Below are positions 1-11,439 of a DNA stretch of 64,000 bases, piece by piece (within the stretch, counting starts at the first letter, position 1; every line of letters begins with the position of its first letter). The translations under genes were made by a program, and so were the position numbers. Origin of the DNA: Sipunculus nudus (Eukaryota; Annelida; Sipuncula; Golfingiida; Sipunculidae); assembly GCA_026874595.1 (NCBI GenBank), contig CM049306.1, forward strand, positions 23,793,019 through 23,857,018, written 5' to 3'. Below the pieces are notes generated by a model that saw only the letters and a list, made by a program, of their open reading frames with translations, did not search any database and was not told the DNA's origin.

Positions 1-30
1 TATATATATATATATGTATATGTATGTATA
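1..30. repeat. TA/TATG microsatellite
   Basis: The window opens in an alternating TA tract that grades into TATG units. It is cut by the window edge, so its full length is unknown. Confidence 0.9.
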
Positions 31-1383
31 ACCACAGAGTAAACCAATAATATAAACTGTCCATGAATAACATCAATATTGAAAATTTCAAGCTACAGTA
101 ATATAAAACAGTCAATGATTAAACATAATGCTCATGAAATGAAAATTCGAAAACAGCAAGTAAAGAACTCTGGGGTATATTATTACTTCCGAAAATAGAT
201 TTTCGTGCCACCCCTTGGCACCATTGTGATTTATTTTCACACAAAGAGGTTTTCACACGGCATGCTATCCCCACTAAAAGTTTTACTAATACAATGTTAC
301 AATGACCCCATCCCAATATGCGATTTACTATATGAGCGGTAGATGGCGCTGTTAACTCTATTCACAGTGCTTTAACAAAGAAACCGATCAAGGTCTCATT
401 TTCCAGAATTAAAAATACCCCTCACAATCGCACGGTCAAACGTTCAGATGAATTTCATAGTCACTGAAACTGGTTTATAAAAAAAGAATCTTGCAAATGG
501 AAACCTGACCATGCAAGTCTTTAGTTAATATAGTTAATATACATCCGTCCACATTCTGAGTAGATTTCGTTGAGCGTCATGTCAAGTATATTCATGATAG
601 CAATGATTATCATAGGTTAAAGTTATATTTTTCCCTATTCTGCACAAACTCTAATGCCGGATCATTGATGAATAAGTTAGCATATATAAATATACAACAT
701 ACAGGTGAGAAAATATTCAGGTTAATGGGTTGTTTATTGAGGAAAATCCAAACCTTATATATATCTTGAAATCTCAGTTGAATAGATCGTCTCACACGTG
801 TACATGCTGGTATGTTTTCGGCTCAGACTTCTTTCGAGATAATTTTCGAGTTGAATTAAAACACAAGCTAATACTGGAAGACCATCTCTACCACAAACTT
901 TAACTTTAAAAGATCATTTTTTTTTATTTTGTATGTAGCTCCAAACAAACATCAGCACCATTGCACTCTGGCGGACAACAGATACGGTGCGTGTCATTTT
1001 GACGAATGACGTGTTACCGGAAGCTGCCCCTAACACTCAAAGCCCACCAACCTGTCGATTTAAAGATAAAATAAATAGGTCTCCAGGAGTCGCCGCGCGG
1101 TTACATGATTAACAAAAGCCCGTAAATCTGACCTTTGTATCGGGCTTATCGTGTATTTCATCGAGCGGAATATTATCGCGAGACCAGGAACAGTTCGATA
1201 CTGAAACAATTATTATCAAGACCTTACATTGAACCTGGAACACTTCTCCTGTTATAATTGCTTGATTTTGTTCATCAAACGGATATATTAAGCTATTGTT
1301 GAAAGAAGCTTTTACACCTGATCAAGGCCAAGTGACCAGGAGTTAACAGACGAGTCAATTTGTGATTCATTTGATAACCAAAC
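31..1383 (+). promoter_or_regulatory. Upstream region of the membrane glycoprotein gene
   Basis: No coding region is visible here. The part from about 950 to 1383 is less AT-rich than its surroundings and leads directly to the first start codon. It contains a TGACG-type CRE-like site near 1000-1012 and an AT-rich ATAAAATAAATA stretch near 1068. Either could belong to a promoter, but no clear TATA/Inr pair fixes a transcription start. The promoter role is inferred only from position before exon 1. Confidence 0.35.
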
Positions 1384-1460
1384 ATGGAAAGGTTACGAAT
1401 TTCTTGGAGGATTATGATCTGCATATATCTGCTAACAGAATTCTGTCAAAATATATCCAG
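1384..1460 (+). CDS. Exon 1: signal peptide of a type I membrane glycoprotein (long form)
   Basis: The start codon sits in a good Kozak context (A at -3, G at +4). The 25 complete codons begin MERLRISWR, a basic N-terminus, followed by a hydrophobic core (IMICIYLL) and a polar end (FCQNIS), as in a secretory signal peptide. The exon ends CCAG before GTATGT, a strong splice donor, two bases into a codon (phase 2). The next exons found on this strand at 3891 and 12678 both accept phase 2, which is the main reason to link them. The first complete residue after the junction would be Ser. The family is not recognised. The start choice is supported by Kozak context and hydrophobicity only. Confidence 0.6.
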
Positions 1461-2375
1461 GTATGTATCTTTCTTCATCATTCAATACAAGAGATGAATT
1501 TCACAGCAGTTATAAAGATTTATAAAATATATGATTGATAGATAACTTGCCATGATGTTCTAAGCCTGTCTACATGTATTCTGTGGCTTTCAATTGACTA
1601 ATAAAGAAATGTCGGCCAGCTTAATTCGGACACCTTCACTCATATGGTCATTGTTTGTGTGGAATTTGAAAATCGGCTCATAAGCAACAGAATTGACTAA
1701 GGGATTTTTGTTCCATCCTGGGGTCAGACATACCGCATGGCTTTAGTCAACCATTGTCTGACACACCGTCCTTGCCTGGCCACATGGCGCTCAGTGTCAT
1801 ACCCGCAGTGGTTGCCATATTGGAAACGTGGCCTCCCATCTCGCTGCTAATATATAGTGAATATAGAGATGTACACTTATATATATATATATACATGCCA
1901 TTCCTTCTGTTCGTCTTATATTTAAATACTAGCTGATAAACCCGGTATACCGGGCTTTTTACCGCGGTTTGGGAGATATATTTACTGAGATATTGAATGT
2001 TGGCTCATTTTTTTATTATAAAAGTTAAAAGAAAATATAGATTTTTAGTGGGATACTCTCGGAGTACGATATGTACAAATAATTTTTTACTGTTATTTTG
2101 TGGCGCTGTGCTCGTGACAAAAATCATATCCCGGTATGTTTACCTTAAAGACCTGGCCAGTGATGGTTTACATTGCGAACCGGAAAGTGTTTCGTTGATA
2201 TTTGACTGGTTTCTATCGTTTGACGTATAAAGAATAGGTTGATGTGAGGAACACATAAGATTAATTAAATGTACGTTGCAAGGAAACTGTTCCTGAAGAA
2301 GGAAACAGAAATATGCATACATCGTAAGTAGCAGAAGCGGACCCAGCGGGAATCCATGCAGTGGGTCCGTATCCC

Positions 2376-2472
2376 ATTTTCAGACCCCCGACACCACCCT
2401 AGCCCTGTTCCTGAATTCGGGACCTTGAATTAGGTTTTGTCATTAATCCTCCTGGGTTGAACTCTCCATTTC
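2376..2472 (+). repeat. Dispersed C-rich repeat, copy 1
   Basis: It runs from a run of C after CAGA to a block containing TCCTCCTGGGTTG. The same order (C-rich run, then a T-rich block, then TCCTCCTRGGTTGGA) recurs at 21390-21498 and 59640-59752, so this is a dispersed family. The class is unknown. It could be one end of a longer transposon. Confidence 0.6.
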
Positions 2473-2840
2473 ATAAAGCGAGAAACATGTGGGTCATCCC
2501 TCATTGAAAGCAAGCGTTATTCATATGAACAATAGTCCTTAGTGTTAGAGGTTAAGTGACCACGATGCACGCATTCCGGTGATTGCCGATGGCAGTTCGG
2601 TTGTGCTCGGTAAAAAAACTGTAAAATCACTCAAAATTATATGTATATTATAAATTATTTATTTTCATATCGCCTATGTCACTGCGGGGATAATAACCTT
2701 TAAAATGATGAATGGCACAATATTGTACACAACGCGGTTTTAGAGAACACCGCGAACAAACGTGAACTGAATTCCTTTTATAAGTATTATATTAGATAAA
2801 GTCCATGGTCTTGTGTTATACTTGAAAATCACGTACATAC

Positions 2841-2842
<2 letters not shown>

Positions 2843-2882
<40 letters not shown>

Positions 2883-2883
2883 G
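2843..2883. repeat. (AG)n followed by poly-G
   Basis: About 14 AG units run straight into a G homopolymer. This is simple-sequence DNA. Confidence 0.95.
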
Positions 2884-3079
2884 CGGGGGTGGGGAGGAGG
2901 CTGGAAATGTACGAATGAATGGGGCACGTTACATTTACTGTTATGCAATAGAATAGGTACACTTTTAAAATATGCATGCCTGAGGATAGTTGCAACATAC
3001 TCCACCAGATGGCGGGGAAGGCCTGTTACAATCACAGGTGATAAAATGACTAAAAAGTAAAGTTTGTTTGCTTAATCAG

Positions 3080-3817
3080 ATTCTGCAACACTAGGCAGCG
3101 TGAAATGTCTAAGGGAATGAATAAAGAAGTCAGTGTTTTTTTTGTTAACAAATAATTATAATTTATTCTTAAAGCAACCCTAACATTACAATACATTAAA
3201 TCAATATAATTACACAGTTTAATAAATAAAGTGTACAGTACCTGGATACCACCACTGTCACTGTGGTCCTAAAAAACGTATAATCCAGATGAACAGTTCA
3301 CATAAAACTCCTATGAGAATAATAGTCCAATTCAATCACAAAATCAATCTGTTGTAATCCAAAAGTAAAGTTCTTGTAATAATTCCGAAAGCAAACTGGA
3401 GACAGGCCGCACTAAATCTGCATAGAGTTCATAGAATCCCTGACACAACTGCAATTGGATAGGTCAAAACTGACTCACACTCTTCTGTGTCCGCTGAAAT
3501 ATTTCTCTTTCCCCTCGGCTCTTAAACACAGCCACTATAAATAACTTTTTATCCGAAAATTCTAGAAACTTCTATTTCACGAACAATCCCAAAGAATCCA
3601 TGCAACAATACAAAATACTCACGCCCAAAGAACATTAAATGACACGCGCTCATTGTGCGCGACCAGCCCAGAAAGGTTCATATTAGTATGAGCACTGTGT
3701 TTCTACACTCCGCCAGAGTTCAGCAGGTGCGGTTATTTATAGCAGCGCACAGGGTTTGCGCTTGACACGAAACTGAATGCCTACAGACACATGTACCACA
3801 ATTAAAGAGACACCTGT

Positions 3818-3822
<5 letters not shown>
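3080..3822 (-). mobile_element. Dispersed element A, uninterrupted copy (possibly a solo LTR)
   Basis: About 740 bp that match, in order and orientation, the two pieces 51553-51705 and 54377-54970. Shared blocks include the ends (GCAACACTAGGCAGCGTG at the left and TGTAACAAT at the right), GGATACCAC, and AGTCCAATT. Read on the minus strand it begins TGTTACA and ends near TTGCA, with TATAAATA close to the start and AATAAA near the end. That is compatible with a solo LTR of a Gypsy-like retrotransposon, but no target-site duplication is seen and no coding part is present. The right end abuts a TA microsatellite, 68 bp before the acceptor of coding exon 2. Confidence 0.7.

Positions 3823-3857
<35 letters not shown>
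3822..3857. repeat. (TA)n microsatellite beside exon 2
   Basis: A pure alternating AT run of about 18 units lies between element A and the splice acceptor of the Ser/Thr-rich exon. It is likely to vary in length between individuals. Confidence 0.95.
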
Positions 3858-3861
<4 letters not shown>

Positions 3862-3890
3862 TTCTGATGCTGTTTATTTGCTGTGCTTAG

Positions 3891-4139
3891 TGGGACGTCT
3901 ACAGCCGGGCCGGATAGCACAAACACCACGTCTGCCAATACTACAACCAGTACCTCTCAAGCAAGTCAGTCAAGTGTGTCCACACTCGTCTCCAGAAACA
4001 CAGTATTAACCACCAACGTCATCCGTAACACAGGGACAGCTGACGTCACTAACCCCACAGGGACCACTGACACCGCCACCCAAGGTGTCACTTCAGGCGT
4101 GACGCCAAAACAGACAACCCAGTCATCACCATCAAGAAG
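3891..4139 (+). CDS. Exon 2: Ser/Thr-rich mucin-like ectodomain
   Basis: A 249-base exon with acceptor TGTGCTTAG and donor AAG before GTACAC. The donor is weaker than the others in this gene. It enters and leaves in phase 2, so it can be skipped without shifting the frame. The roughly 82 complete codons are about half Ser/Thr (about 25 Thr and 15 Ser), with no Cys, no hydrophobic segment and two N-glycosylation sequons (NTT and NTT). This composition is typical of O-glycosylated stalks of cell-surface mucins and sialomucins. In the long product it covers residues 27-108, between the signal peptide and the transmembrane exon. No folded domain is recognisable. Function beyond a glycosylated spacer cannot be read from the sequence. 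Confidence 0.72.
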
Positions 4140-6021
4140 GTACACGAAATGCATATATTACCAAAATAACATGATCACTGAAACTTGTTAACAGTGTTAC
4201 TAGCCTAGTAACACGAGTGTTTGGAATCGGTTTGTTTCATCATGTTCGATGACTTTAGCAAGCAACCGATTTATTATTATTAATCGATTTTCGGTTAACG
4301 CATCTGATCTAATTATTATCCTTTCAACGTTTAAAGGACCAATTCCTATGGTGCTGACACACGTTCTTGTACAAGCAACGAATGAATTAGGTCGGACAAA
4401 AATGTATTTTAAGAGTTCTAACCTGAAATGGATTAATAAATGTTTTAATGCTCACAAACTCCGCTCGAATAGACCTATGTATTTCAAATTACCATTTTCA
4501 GCTTAAATCCAAGGTGGCCGCCATTATAAGGGGTGAAATATTTAAATGGCAATCATTTTATAGCTAGGTGCCTTAGGAACACATTTGAGGTTTCGAAGTC
4601 CAATAGCAGGTACACACCAGTAAACGCAATCATAAGTCCTATAATGACTTGATAAATCATGTTGTCATGGTACTGAGAACTGTGATAATACTCGTCAGGA
4701 CTTGCTTGTGTCCAGCCTTCTTTACGTTTCTGACATGCAGGCTTAAGAGATTTTTCGTAAATACATTACTTCTCGCACGTTTTTACATAATCAGTAACGA
4801 TCGATTACATGAAAATACAACCAAATTGATCGATTATGCAGAGAAACCCGACCAATCATCGATATGATCGGTTAATCTGCAAAACACCATGAAATACCTT
4901 CCGCACACGTCACTGCATCGAACAGAGAAAAGAGTAAGACCACGCAGAGCGCATAATATGTGCCCTGTCTTTTGTACAATATACATTTCCTTATTTATTT
5001 GCCTTCTGTCGAAAACGGAATGCTCTTTTAGTCACCTTGTGCGCCTCTATCGTGTTAGATGAATATGCCCAGAGTCAGATGCAACTAAATAGGATCATGA
5101 ATAGTGAGTTCTGTCCAATTAAAGTACCCGCCCCGTTGCACTTTTGGGCATGTCGTAGTTCTTCAAACAAGAAGTTGAAGTGTCATAAACAACACGGTAT
5201 TACAATAAACAAAGTACAGTATAGGAAAAGAAGAAAACCCTAAAACTACTCAGGAAAAAATGTAAACTTAACATCTCTCTCTATCTATAAATATATAAAT
5301 ATTTATACTTACTGATATCATGCGAGAATTAAAAAGGGTTATCAAATTAGATCAGACGTTTCCTAGTAATTGTATTTTACTCCATGGCCCATTGTTATCT
5401 GAGACTAGAAAAAGGTGACCCGTTGGGTCCCGTTGCAGAAGAAGGGTATATTGCCAGATATGTGGCCAGACCCGTAAGGTAGCGAACTTCCCAGACCCGT
5501 AAGGTGACGACGTCTGGTGGTCGATACAGAACTAATCTATATACATCTTTGTGTAACTAGGCCAAGGTGAAGGATGTGACCTGAGATGTGATCATGCTGC
5601 CGGAAATTTAATTATGTGCAAGTCGAAGGGCCAAATTTGTGCGCATTCTGTAAGTTAGGGCATATGACTGACGCTGATAGCAAAACTGGCCATCCGTCAT
5701 GGCCCGTTTCTGCGAAAATTCATGGACAAAACAAACCAACATACAAACTGGGCAATTTTTGTAGTATAATGATAAGCAAGTCTTTGTTAATATAAGACAT
5801 GCATGACAAATCAACTTTTCACGTGCATTGGAGACACTTGTCATTAAAATTGATATGCCATATTTTCGGCTTCACCGCAAGGGATACACCCACTATGTTT
5901 TGCGATAGTCCTATGTTATCTCATTTTGACATTTGAGTTATCAACGGTTATTTGTCATCTGTTGAATTAAGATTCATGGAGGGACTGCGTACCAGAAGCC
6001 AATTCGATGTTTTTATTTTTA
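4140..6021. other. Intron, no further exon recognised
   Basis: AT-rich with scattered short open frames of chance character. A 15-base direct repeat (CCAGACCCGTAAGGT) occurs twice, near 5466 and 5492. Nothing here has a codon-phase-matched exon with a recognisable domain, but a short divergent exon could be missed. Confidence 0.4.
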
Positions 6022-7105
6022 TTAGCTCAGCTGCCCATAGATCATCTGAGCTATAGTGATCGTCCTTTGTCCGTCGTCCATTAACAAGGCACAAATTGCA
6101 ATCGCTTGGCCTAGATACTTCCTACTAAATATCTACGTAGGTCCTAGGTAAATCTACTAGAGTACCAAACATTAGGTCACTATTCTGCCAGTTGCGCGCT
6201 TTGTGTGTGTTTTTACACTTAGAAAATCAGACTTATTACAGTGTTCTGGTGTACAAAATAAAAATTTTGTTGTCAACCTGAAAAGAAACATTGTTTCTTC
6301 TGTATATATAACATTGTTCACATGTAAAAATGAAGAAAATCGGCCCCGGAAGTTCTTCAGAGGTTTTTCGCACACAATTGTAAAATTTTACATTTTGGCC
6401 GGTTGATGTATGAAATCCATACTATAGATAAAATATCTCAAAGATGATTGCTGGATCTTTCTGAAATTTAGTAAGCTATTTAATTATGGATGACCCTCTC
6501 AGCGGGGACTGGTTGCATAATCTACATTTTTTTTTATTTTTGCGCATTTTCCAGACTAAGAAATAAGGGTTGAAATGTAATATATTGTAATATAATGTAT
6601 TACGTTTGAAAGAACGTGCATCATTTACATATGTCTCTATCACCATGGGAAATTTGAAGAAATTTTTTTTAATGAGTTATTTACGGCTGCTGCGGAAACA
6701 ATTGCAAAATACAGATGTAGCATCTGATTTGTACCTAAACTGCATTTTTAATGAGATTTTCCAGTAATGGTTGCTTGGTATGTATTGAAATTTGGTAAGA
6801 TTGATCATAATATCCAAGGCCCATCATCTGTGCTTTCCTCTTTCATCTGGTGGCGCCATCTATATTTTCTCAGTTTTTGTGCATTTACTTCGAGTAACGC
6901 GCATTTTTGTGAGTTTTTAACACAAAGATCATGTTAGTATTATGTGATGCAAAACCAAAAGGTTGCACTCAGCATTAAAAATTTTAAGAAAATCCATTCT
7001 ATAAATTCATCACAACTACCACAGACACAATTACAAAAATACAAAAATGAGTGTCATATGAGTGTCAAAGATCAGCTGAGCATCATGACCCCTGGGTCAC
7101 TTGTT
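6022..7105 (-). mobile_element. Dispersed element B, copy 1 (hairpin-ended, non-autonomous)
   Basis: The left edge (TTAGCTCAGCTG, then a near-complementary ATCTGAGCT) is the reverse complement of the hairpin that closes the copies ending at 24597 and 54376. The right edge (GACCC...GGGTCACTTGTT) is the reverse complement of the palindromic start of those copies at 22601 and 51706. The interior is about 1.08 kb, AT-rich, lacks long reading frames, and is largely different from the satellite units of the + strand copies. The shared ends with variable interior point to a non-autonomous family moved by another element's enzyme. Confidence 0.7.
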
Positions 7106-7240
7106 TCTATTACCAGTATAAATTATATGAGGTGTGTCATGCACTTCCTGGTTATCGGAAATTGGTCTTCGTTTGTTGACTTTTGAAGAATGGTTGTTTT
7201 TGTACTGATCTTGTCTTGAATGTTTGAATAGGTCATCAGC

Positions 7241-7525
7241 AGTTTTCGAATCTCAGCCTAGGCGGTGAGATATTTTACGATCGGCCCCACCCAGGGTGCA
7301 GGCTTAATGGGAAGGCCGAGCCATACGGCCGTGTTTCAATCAAAGAGGAATGCGCTTTGAGGGTTCCTCGGTGGTATGACCTAGCAATGGGAACTATTAC
7401 ACACCCAGGGCCCGCAGGTGCAGAAGTCACTGGGCCTGATTGACACCAGGATTTTAAATGAGAGAAAGCGTGTGATACTGGCCTGTCACGTAGTCGGAAA
7501 CCGGAATAGGATTCTGCAGATGTAC
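7241..7525 (+). mobile_element. tRNA-derived SINE, 5'-truncated copy
   Basis: It begins at the B-box region (TTTTCGAATCTC, then CAGCCTAGGCGGTGAGAT) and continues through the family body: GATCGGCCCCACCCAGGGTG, GTTCCTCGGTGGTATGACC, CACCCAGGGCCCGCAGGTGC, and the 3' mark CGGAAACCGGAAT...TTCTGCAG. The same blocks occur in the copies at 10951, 31931, 32562, 34235 and 41331. The A-box half is missing. Confidence 0.8.
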
Positions 7526-8158
7526 ATGCATATACTTAGATTTAAGCTAGCATTACAAAATGGAGGCGGTTACCTCTATCAATAAAAAATCTTGAAAAAT
7601 TATAATCCAGTTTATATGGATATTCAAACACGATAACACGACCATGAGCATACAGTATATTTTACCACACATACATGGTTGAGTTTCACTGTATGACATA
7701 CAAATACATACATGCATTAACAGCAATTAAATTTTTACTGTGAATCATTTTGAATAATCATGAAAAATAATGAGTTTAAAAAATAAGGTAAAAAATACGA
7801 ATATCTTTTCAAAAAGAGGGCACCAAATGTTTTTTTTTTATATAAAATAAAATTAAGAAAAAAAAATGAAGTCAGCGATATATTCGCCCCTCGATGACGG
7901 GTTAATCAACATACAGATCGCCTCAGAAACTTATAGCTTGTCTTCAGAGGGACGTTATTACCACTCACGACGCGCCCGTTATCTGAGCTGTCCGCACTTT
8001 GTCCGCGTCGCCTTCCATGTGCCATATTTCTCTCTATCTGTTGATAAGGAGCCTGACTGGGTCACTATTGTTTAATTTATAACAGATTTATGTCCCAGCG
8101 ACTTCAGACCGCGCACACCTGCTTTGGCATATTAAGGTTCGGTCAGGAATAGTCAAAT

Positions 8159-8214
8159 ATGGCCAAGTTATTTCTGTTTTGTTTGTTGTTTGCTGTTGTG
8201 ATAAGTTTAGCCAG
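8159..8214 (+). CDS. Alternative first exon: second signal peptide
   Basis: A start codon with A at -3 and G at +4 opens 18 codons reading MAKLFLFCLLFAVVISLA. This is a compact, strongly hydrophobic signal peptide with a small-residue cleavage region. It ends CCAG before GTGAGT, a near-consensus donor, in phase 2. That matches the acceptor phase of exon 3 at 12678 (and of exon 2, which lies upstream and so cannot be used). Joined to exons 3 and 4 it gives a 116-residue protein with only about 19 residues outside the membrane after cleavage. The likely explanation is an alternative promoter of the same gene. It could instead be the true first exon of a separate gene that owns exons 3 and 4, or have unseen partner exons. 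Confidence 0.6.
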
Positions 8215-9351
8215 GTGAGTGGAATTGTTATTTTATTGTTTCTTCAGTGATGACGTTGAAAGCAGAGAACTCTGGTGTTCGAAAATTTCTCTGGACATTA
8301 TGCGCTTTATGCGTGGAAGTTGGCATTTGAGTTTAGATTTAACTAAGGATAATATCCTTTTTTTATATTAAAATTAAATGTCAATTTAGGTTCAATCGGC
8401 AATCACTCCTTCCACTGCAGAACCCTGAACGCTAAACTACAAGTCTTAAATAATACTCCAGCTTACCAAAGAAGGCACGTTTATAAATGAATACAATATA
8501 TGTATATGTACCATGGCCAGTAAAATATGTAGTGGCACGAACCATCGAATTGTTTCCTTTAGAAGGGCATATATGAAGCTGAAATGGGATACATTCACAT
8601 GCATATTCATGTGTATATTGTATATACGGTGCATGTGAAGCTTTCAGTATAGATAACATGGCCACCTGAAGCAAATACATCTGTAACTAATGTTTTTACG
8701 CTTATGTTTAGAAAGAGAACAGGGATACTATAAATTCATCTACATTACATAAACAGACTGCCGAAACTTTGCTGCAGATGGAAAATAATATGACATATAA
8801 CATATATTGAGCGCAGTTATAAGTATAGATAATATTCTCGGGGATGCATCGGGGTAAGTTTACCTTTATATCATTATTATTTTTTTTCCCGCGCGGACTG
8901 TTACAAGCACAATGGAAGCCTGTGTTAACAAATGCTTTTTCCGCTCACTTATGGACGCCTGGGGAATATAACAATATATGGCCTTTCTCCCACACAGAAA
9001 ACTCACATATATTGCGACATAATAACAAATGTCTGGATTACGGCATAGGTTAAAGATGTTACAGTAGATAAGTGAAGCATACGGAATGTTCTGCCCCAGT
9101 AGTTCACCTCAATATGTAGTCAATATCCTCCAATCATTTATGGAAACGGGTTGCAGCATCCTGATATACTTTAATATTTCATATATACGATGTTACAAAT
9201 CACAATCCGTATCAGATGTACGTTTATTTCGGCATTTGGGTATGCACTAAAACAATTATGATATAAAACTCGATAATAATTTTATAAGATATGTGGTGTG
9301 GAATATGCTATGATAAAATATGTAAAATAAATTATAATATAAAGCAACATA
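8215..9351. other. Intron between the second signal exon and exon 3, first part
   Basis: AT-rich sequence with no recognised exon or repeat family. The short open frames look like chance. Confidence 0.4.
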
Positions 9352-9636
9352 CAGAAGAACCTCGAATATCCGAATTTATTCGGATAACTGAGGTTACGGA
9401 TATGAGAGGTCAGACATTTTTCAGAAGTGTACTGTAAGTACATTGGCTAAATAATTTTCCATGTTTCATGTATATGTTAATACGTTATCTCATCAGACCA
9501 TTTTAAATCATCATTAATCCTTTTTTCTTTCTAAAGCAGAGAAACATTTAATTGTGATAAATTTTGGTTCCTAACTCTAAATTTTGGAAAAAATAATTTT
9601 AGGAAAAAAGAGATACGAAAATTTGAGGCAGTACTG
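9352..9636. mobile_element. Pogo/Tigger-like MITE
   Basis: The left end CAGAAGAACCTCGAA and the inverted right end CAGTACTGCCTCAAA match at about 10 of 15 positions. Both are flanked by TA (9350-9351 and 9637-9638), the target duplication of Tc1/mariner elements. The inner sequence with ATCCGAATTTATTCGGATA and GAGGTTACGGATATGAGAGG resembles the terminal region of pogo/Tigger transposons. At 285 bp it has no coding capacity. Confidence 0.5.
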
Positions 9637-9660
9637 TAATTACATATATTAATTTTTAGT

Positions 9661-9766
9661 ATTATATATACTACACTGTACTACACTAAACTCTACTCTT
9701 CTATACTATACTATATTATACTATACTATACTATACTGTACTGTACTGTACTATATTATACTATAA
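9661..9766. repeat. (TATAC)n pentanucleotide repeat, imperfect
   Basis: Repeated CTATA/CTGTA units with interruptions. This is simple-sequence DNA. Confidence 0.85.
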
Positions 9767-10950
9767 ATAGTATTATGATAAAATATAAAGTAATTATAAT
9801 ACAATATAAAATAAGAATTACAATAAAATAATTCATTTTTTTATTGCTTTATACAGTGTTTTTTTCTCTTATATTTGTTACAAAGAGCTGTTACAACTAT
9901 TGAATGAAACGTCCCCGCGCTCGATTACGCTCTGGCAGCGTGACTCGCTCCCTTGCTCTGGGTCAGGACCTTATCTTATCATCAGATCGTCCAAAGATCA
10001 AAGGAAGAATGGAAAATTTTATGTTAAATGATATTTATGTGATTAATATTGATTGTGTTAGAAACACCATGTAGTAGTCACTTATTAAGTATATAATGCC
10101 CGAGAATGATGATGATCGAACAAAAGTGGGATAACCTTTTTATAATATCAGAGATAAGGTGATAATTCTTTTTTAAATGTGTATTTATTAATTTACCCTA
10201 AATTATAAGAAACAGAATATGATGCTTTATTTAAATGTTTTTCACTTTTAGTGATCTACCTGCTCGTCACTATATTGCTTCAGAGTGAAGTTTCATTTTT
10301 ACCGGCATGCTTCAAAATGTAACATATCAAACATAACAAAAGACCGGCTTAGATATCCGACACAACAGACTAAACTGATTATCTGCAAACCCAAAAGATG
10401 TATATACATATACGGTCTATGTGTCACCAGCCTGCAAATAACAATATATAAATATGAAATAAATACCAAACAGTTTATAATTAGATGTGATATGTATGTA
10501 TCCCCTGTGTGCGATCTCCAATAATAATCAGTGCCAGTAGCTTTGGCACAAATCCGTTTTTAACACGATTTAACCAATTCTACATGACATAATTTATATG
10601 TAAAATTGATGCCTCCTCGGCGAAGGATTGCTGTCTTGTTTTTTTTTTTATTTATATAACTACTGTGCAAACTTTTAAGACAATAAACTTATGAGAGGCT
10701 TTGTCATTATCGTTAACATACTATCGACCCGGCAGTCAAACTGGTGAGACCAGAATTTGGTGCCGCATTCCTATTTATGTAGAATATAAAAGAAAAAAAA
10801 ACCCATTAAATCCAATGTCTTCAGATAAACAAAAAACATTAACTAACGTTTTACACATATTACAGAATACTTCATATTTAATCAGGATATATGATATCTC
10901 CTAGTTGGGTGTTCGGATAGTATTGACTTTACTGTACATGTGTGTGGAAT
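9767..10950. other. Intron, nothing recognised
   Basis: AT-rich intronic DNA. No exon, RNA gene or repeat family is recognised. Confidence 0.4.
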
Positions 10951-11238
10951 ACAGATACATAGCAGGGCGAAAGCACAAGTTTTTTTTTGGCATCACCCAG
11001 GTCCCGTATACCGCACCTGTAGGTACTGGGCGTGTAATCATCATCATTGCTTGGTTATAATACTATGGAACCACCGAAAGGCGCACTCGTATGTGAATGA
11101 GGCATGGGCGTGGGGCACATCCTTCCCCTTTAGCCTGCAGAGCACTCAACCCGGACCCCGGCCGACCGTGTGACATGTTATCGCTCACCGGCCGTGATTC
11201 CCAATCTTCTGCTCTGTCCATTTACCTCAGGAGCCGTT
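10951..11238 (-). mobile_element. tRNA-derived SINE, degenerate copy
   Basis: In reverse orientation it carries the same body blocks as the intact copies: GGTCCCGTATACCGCACCTG, GGGCGTGTAATC, GAACCACCGAAAGGCGCACTC, TAGCCTGCAGAGC and GGCCGACCGTG. The tRNA-like head is heavily diverged but still visible near 11190-11238. Confidence 0.75.
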
Positions 11239-11410
11239 AAAAATTTATATATTTAATTCGTACCACCTGCACTCAGAGGTGTTTCTATGGTTGAATATTT
11301 ATGATACATCCTCCTCTGTGACAGATGGATTGAGGTCTAAGTTACAATGACTATTTATTTACAAGTGGATACCTGCTGTTTAACGGAATTGTTTTACAGG
11401 TGTGAGTTAT

Positions 11411-11439
11411 TGTAGTGATAACCCAGGGTTATCACTACA
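11411..11439. promoter_or_regulatory. Perfect 14-bp inverted repeat with 1-bp centre
   Basis: TGTAGTGATAACCC is followed by a single A and then its exact reverse complement. A 29-bp near-palindrome is long for chance. It could be a dimeric protein-binding site or a cruciform-forming sequence. It is not part of a repeat recognised in this window, and the role is unknown. Confidence 0.6.

Larger units (their letters stand above)
1461..3079. other. Intron 1, 5' part
   Basis: Intronic and without coding signal. It contains a perfect 14-bp palindrome CCCGGTATACCGGG near 1940-1953, a copy of the short dispersed repeat at 2376-2472, and the AG/G simple repeat at 2843-2883. Confidence 0.5.

Noticed and set aside
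3720-3938. Minus-strand open frame across the TA microsatellite
   Set aside because: It is a product of the TA repeat (IYIYIY) and lies opposite the well-supported exon 2.
7866-8075. 69-codon + open frame just upstream of the alternative first exon
   Set aside because: No signal peptide or domain, and it ends before the 8159 start. It may be 5' flanking DNA of the alternative promoter rather than coding.
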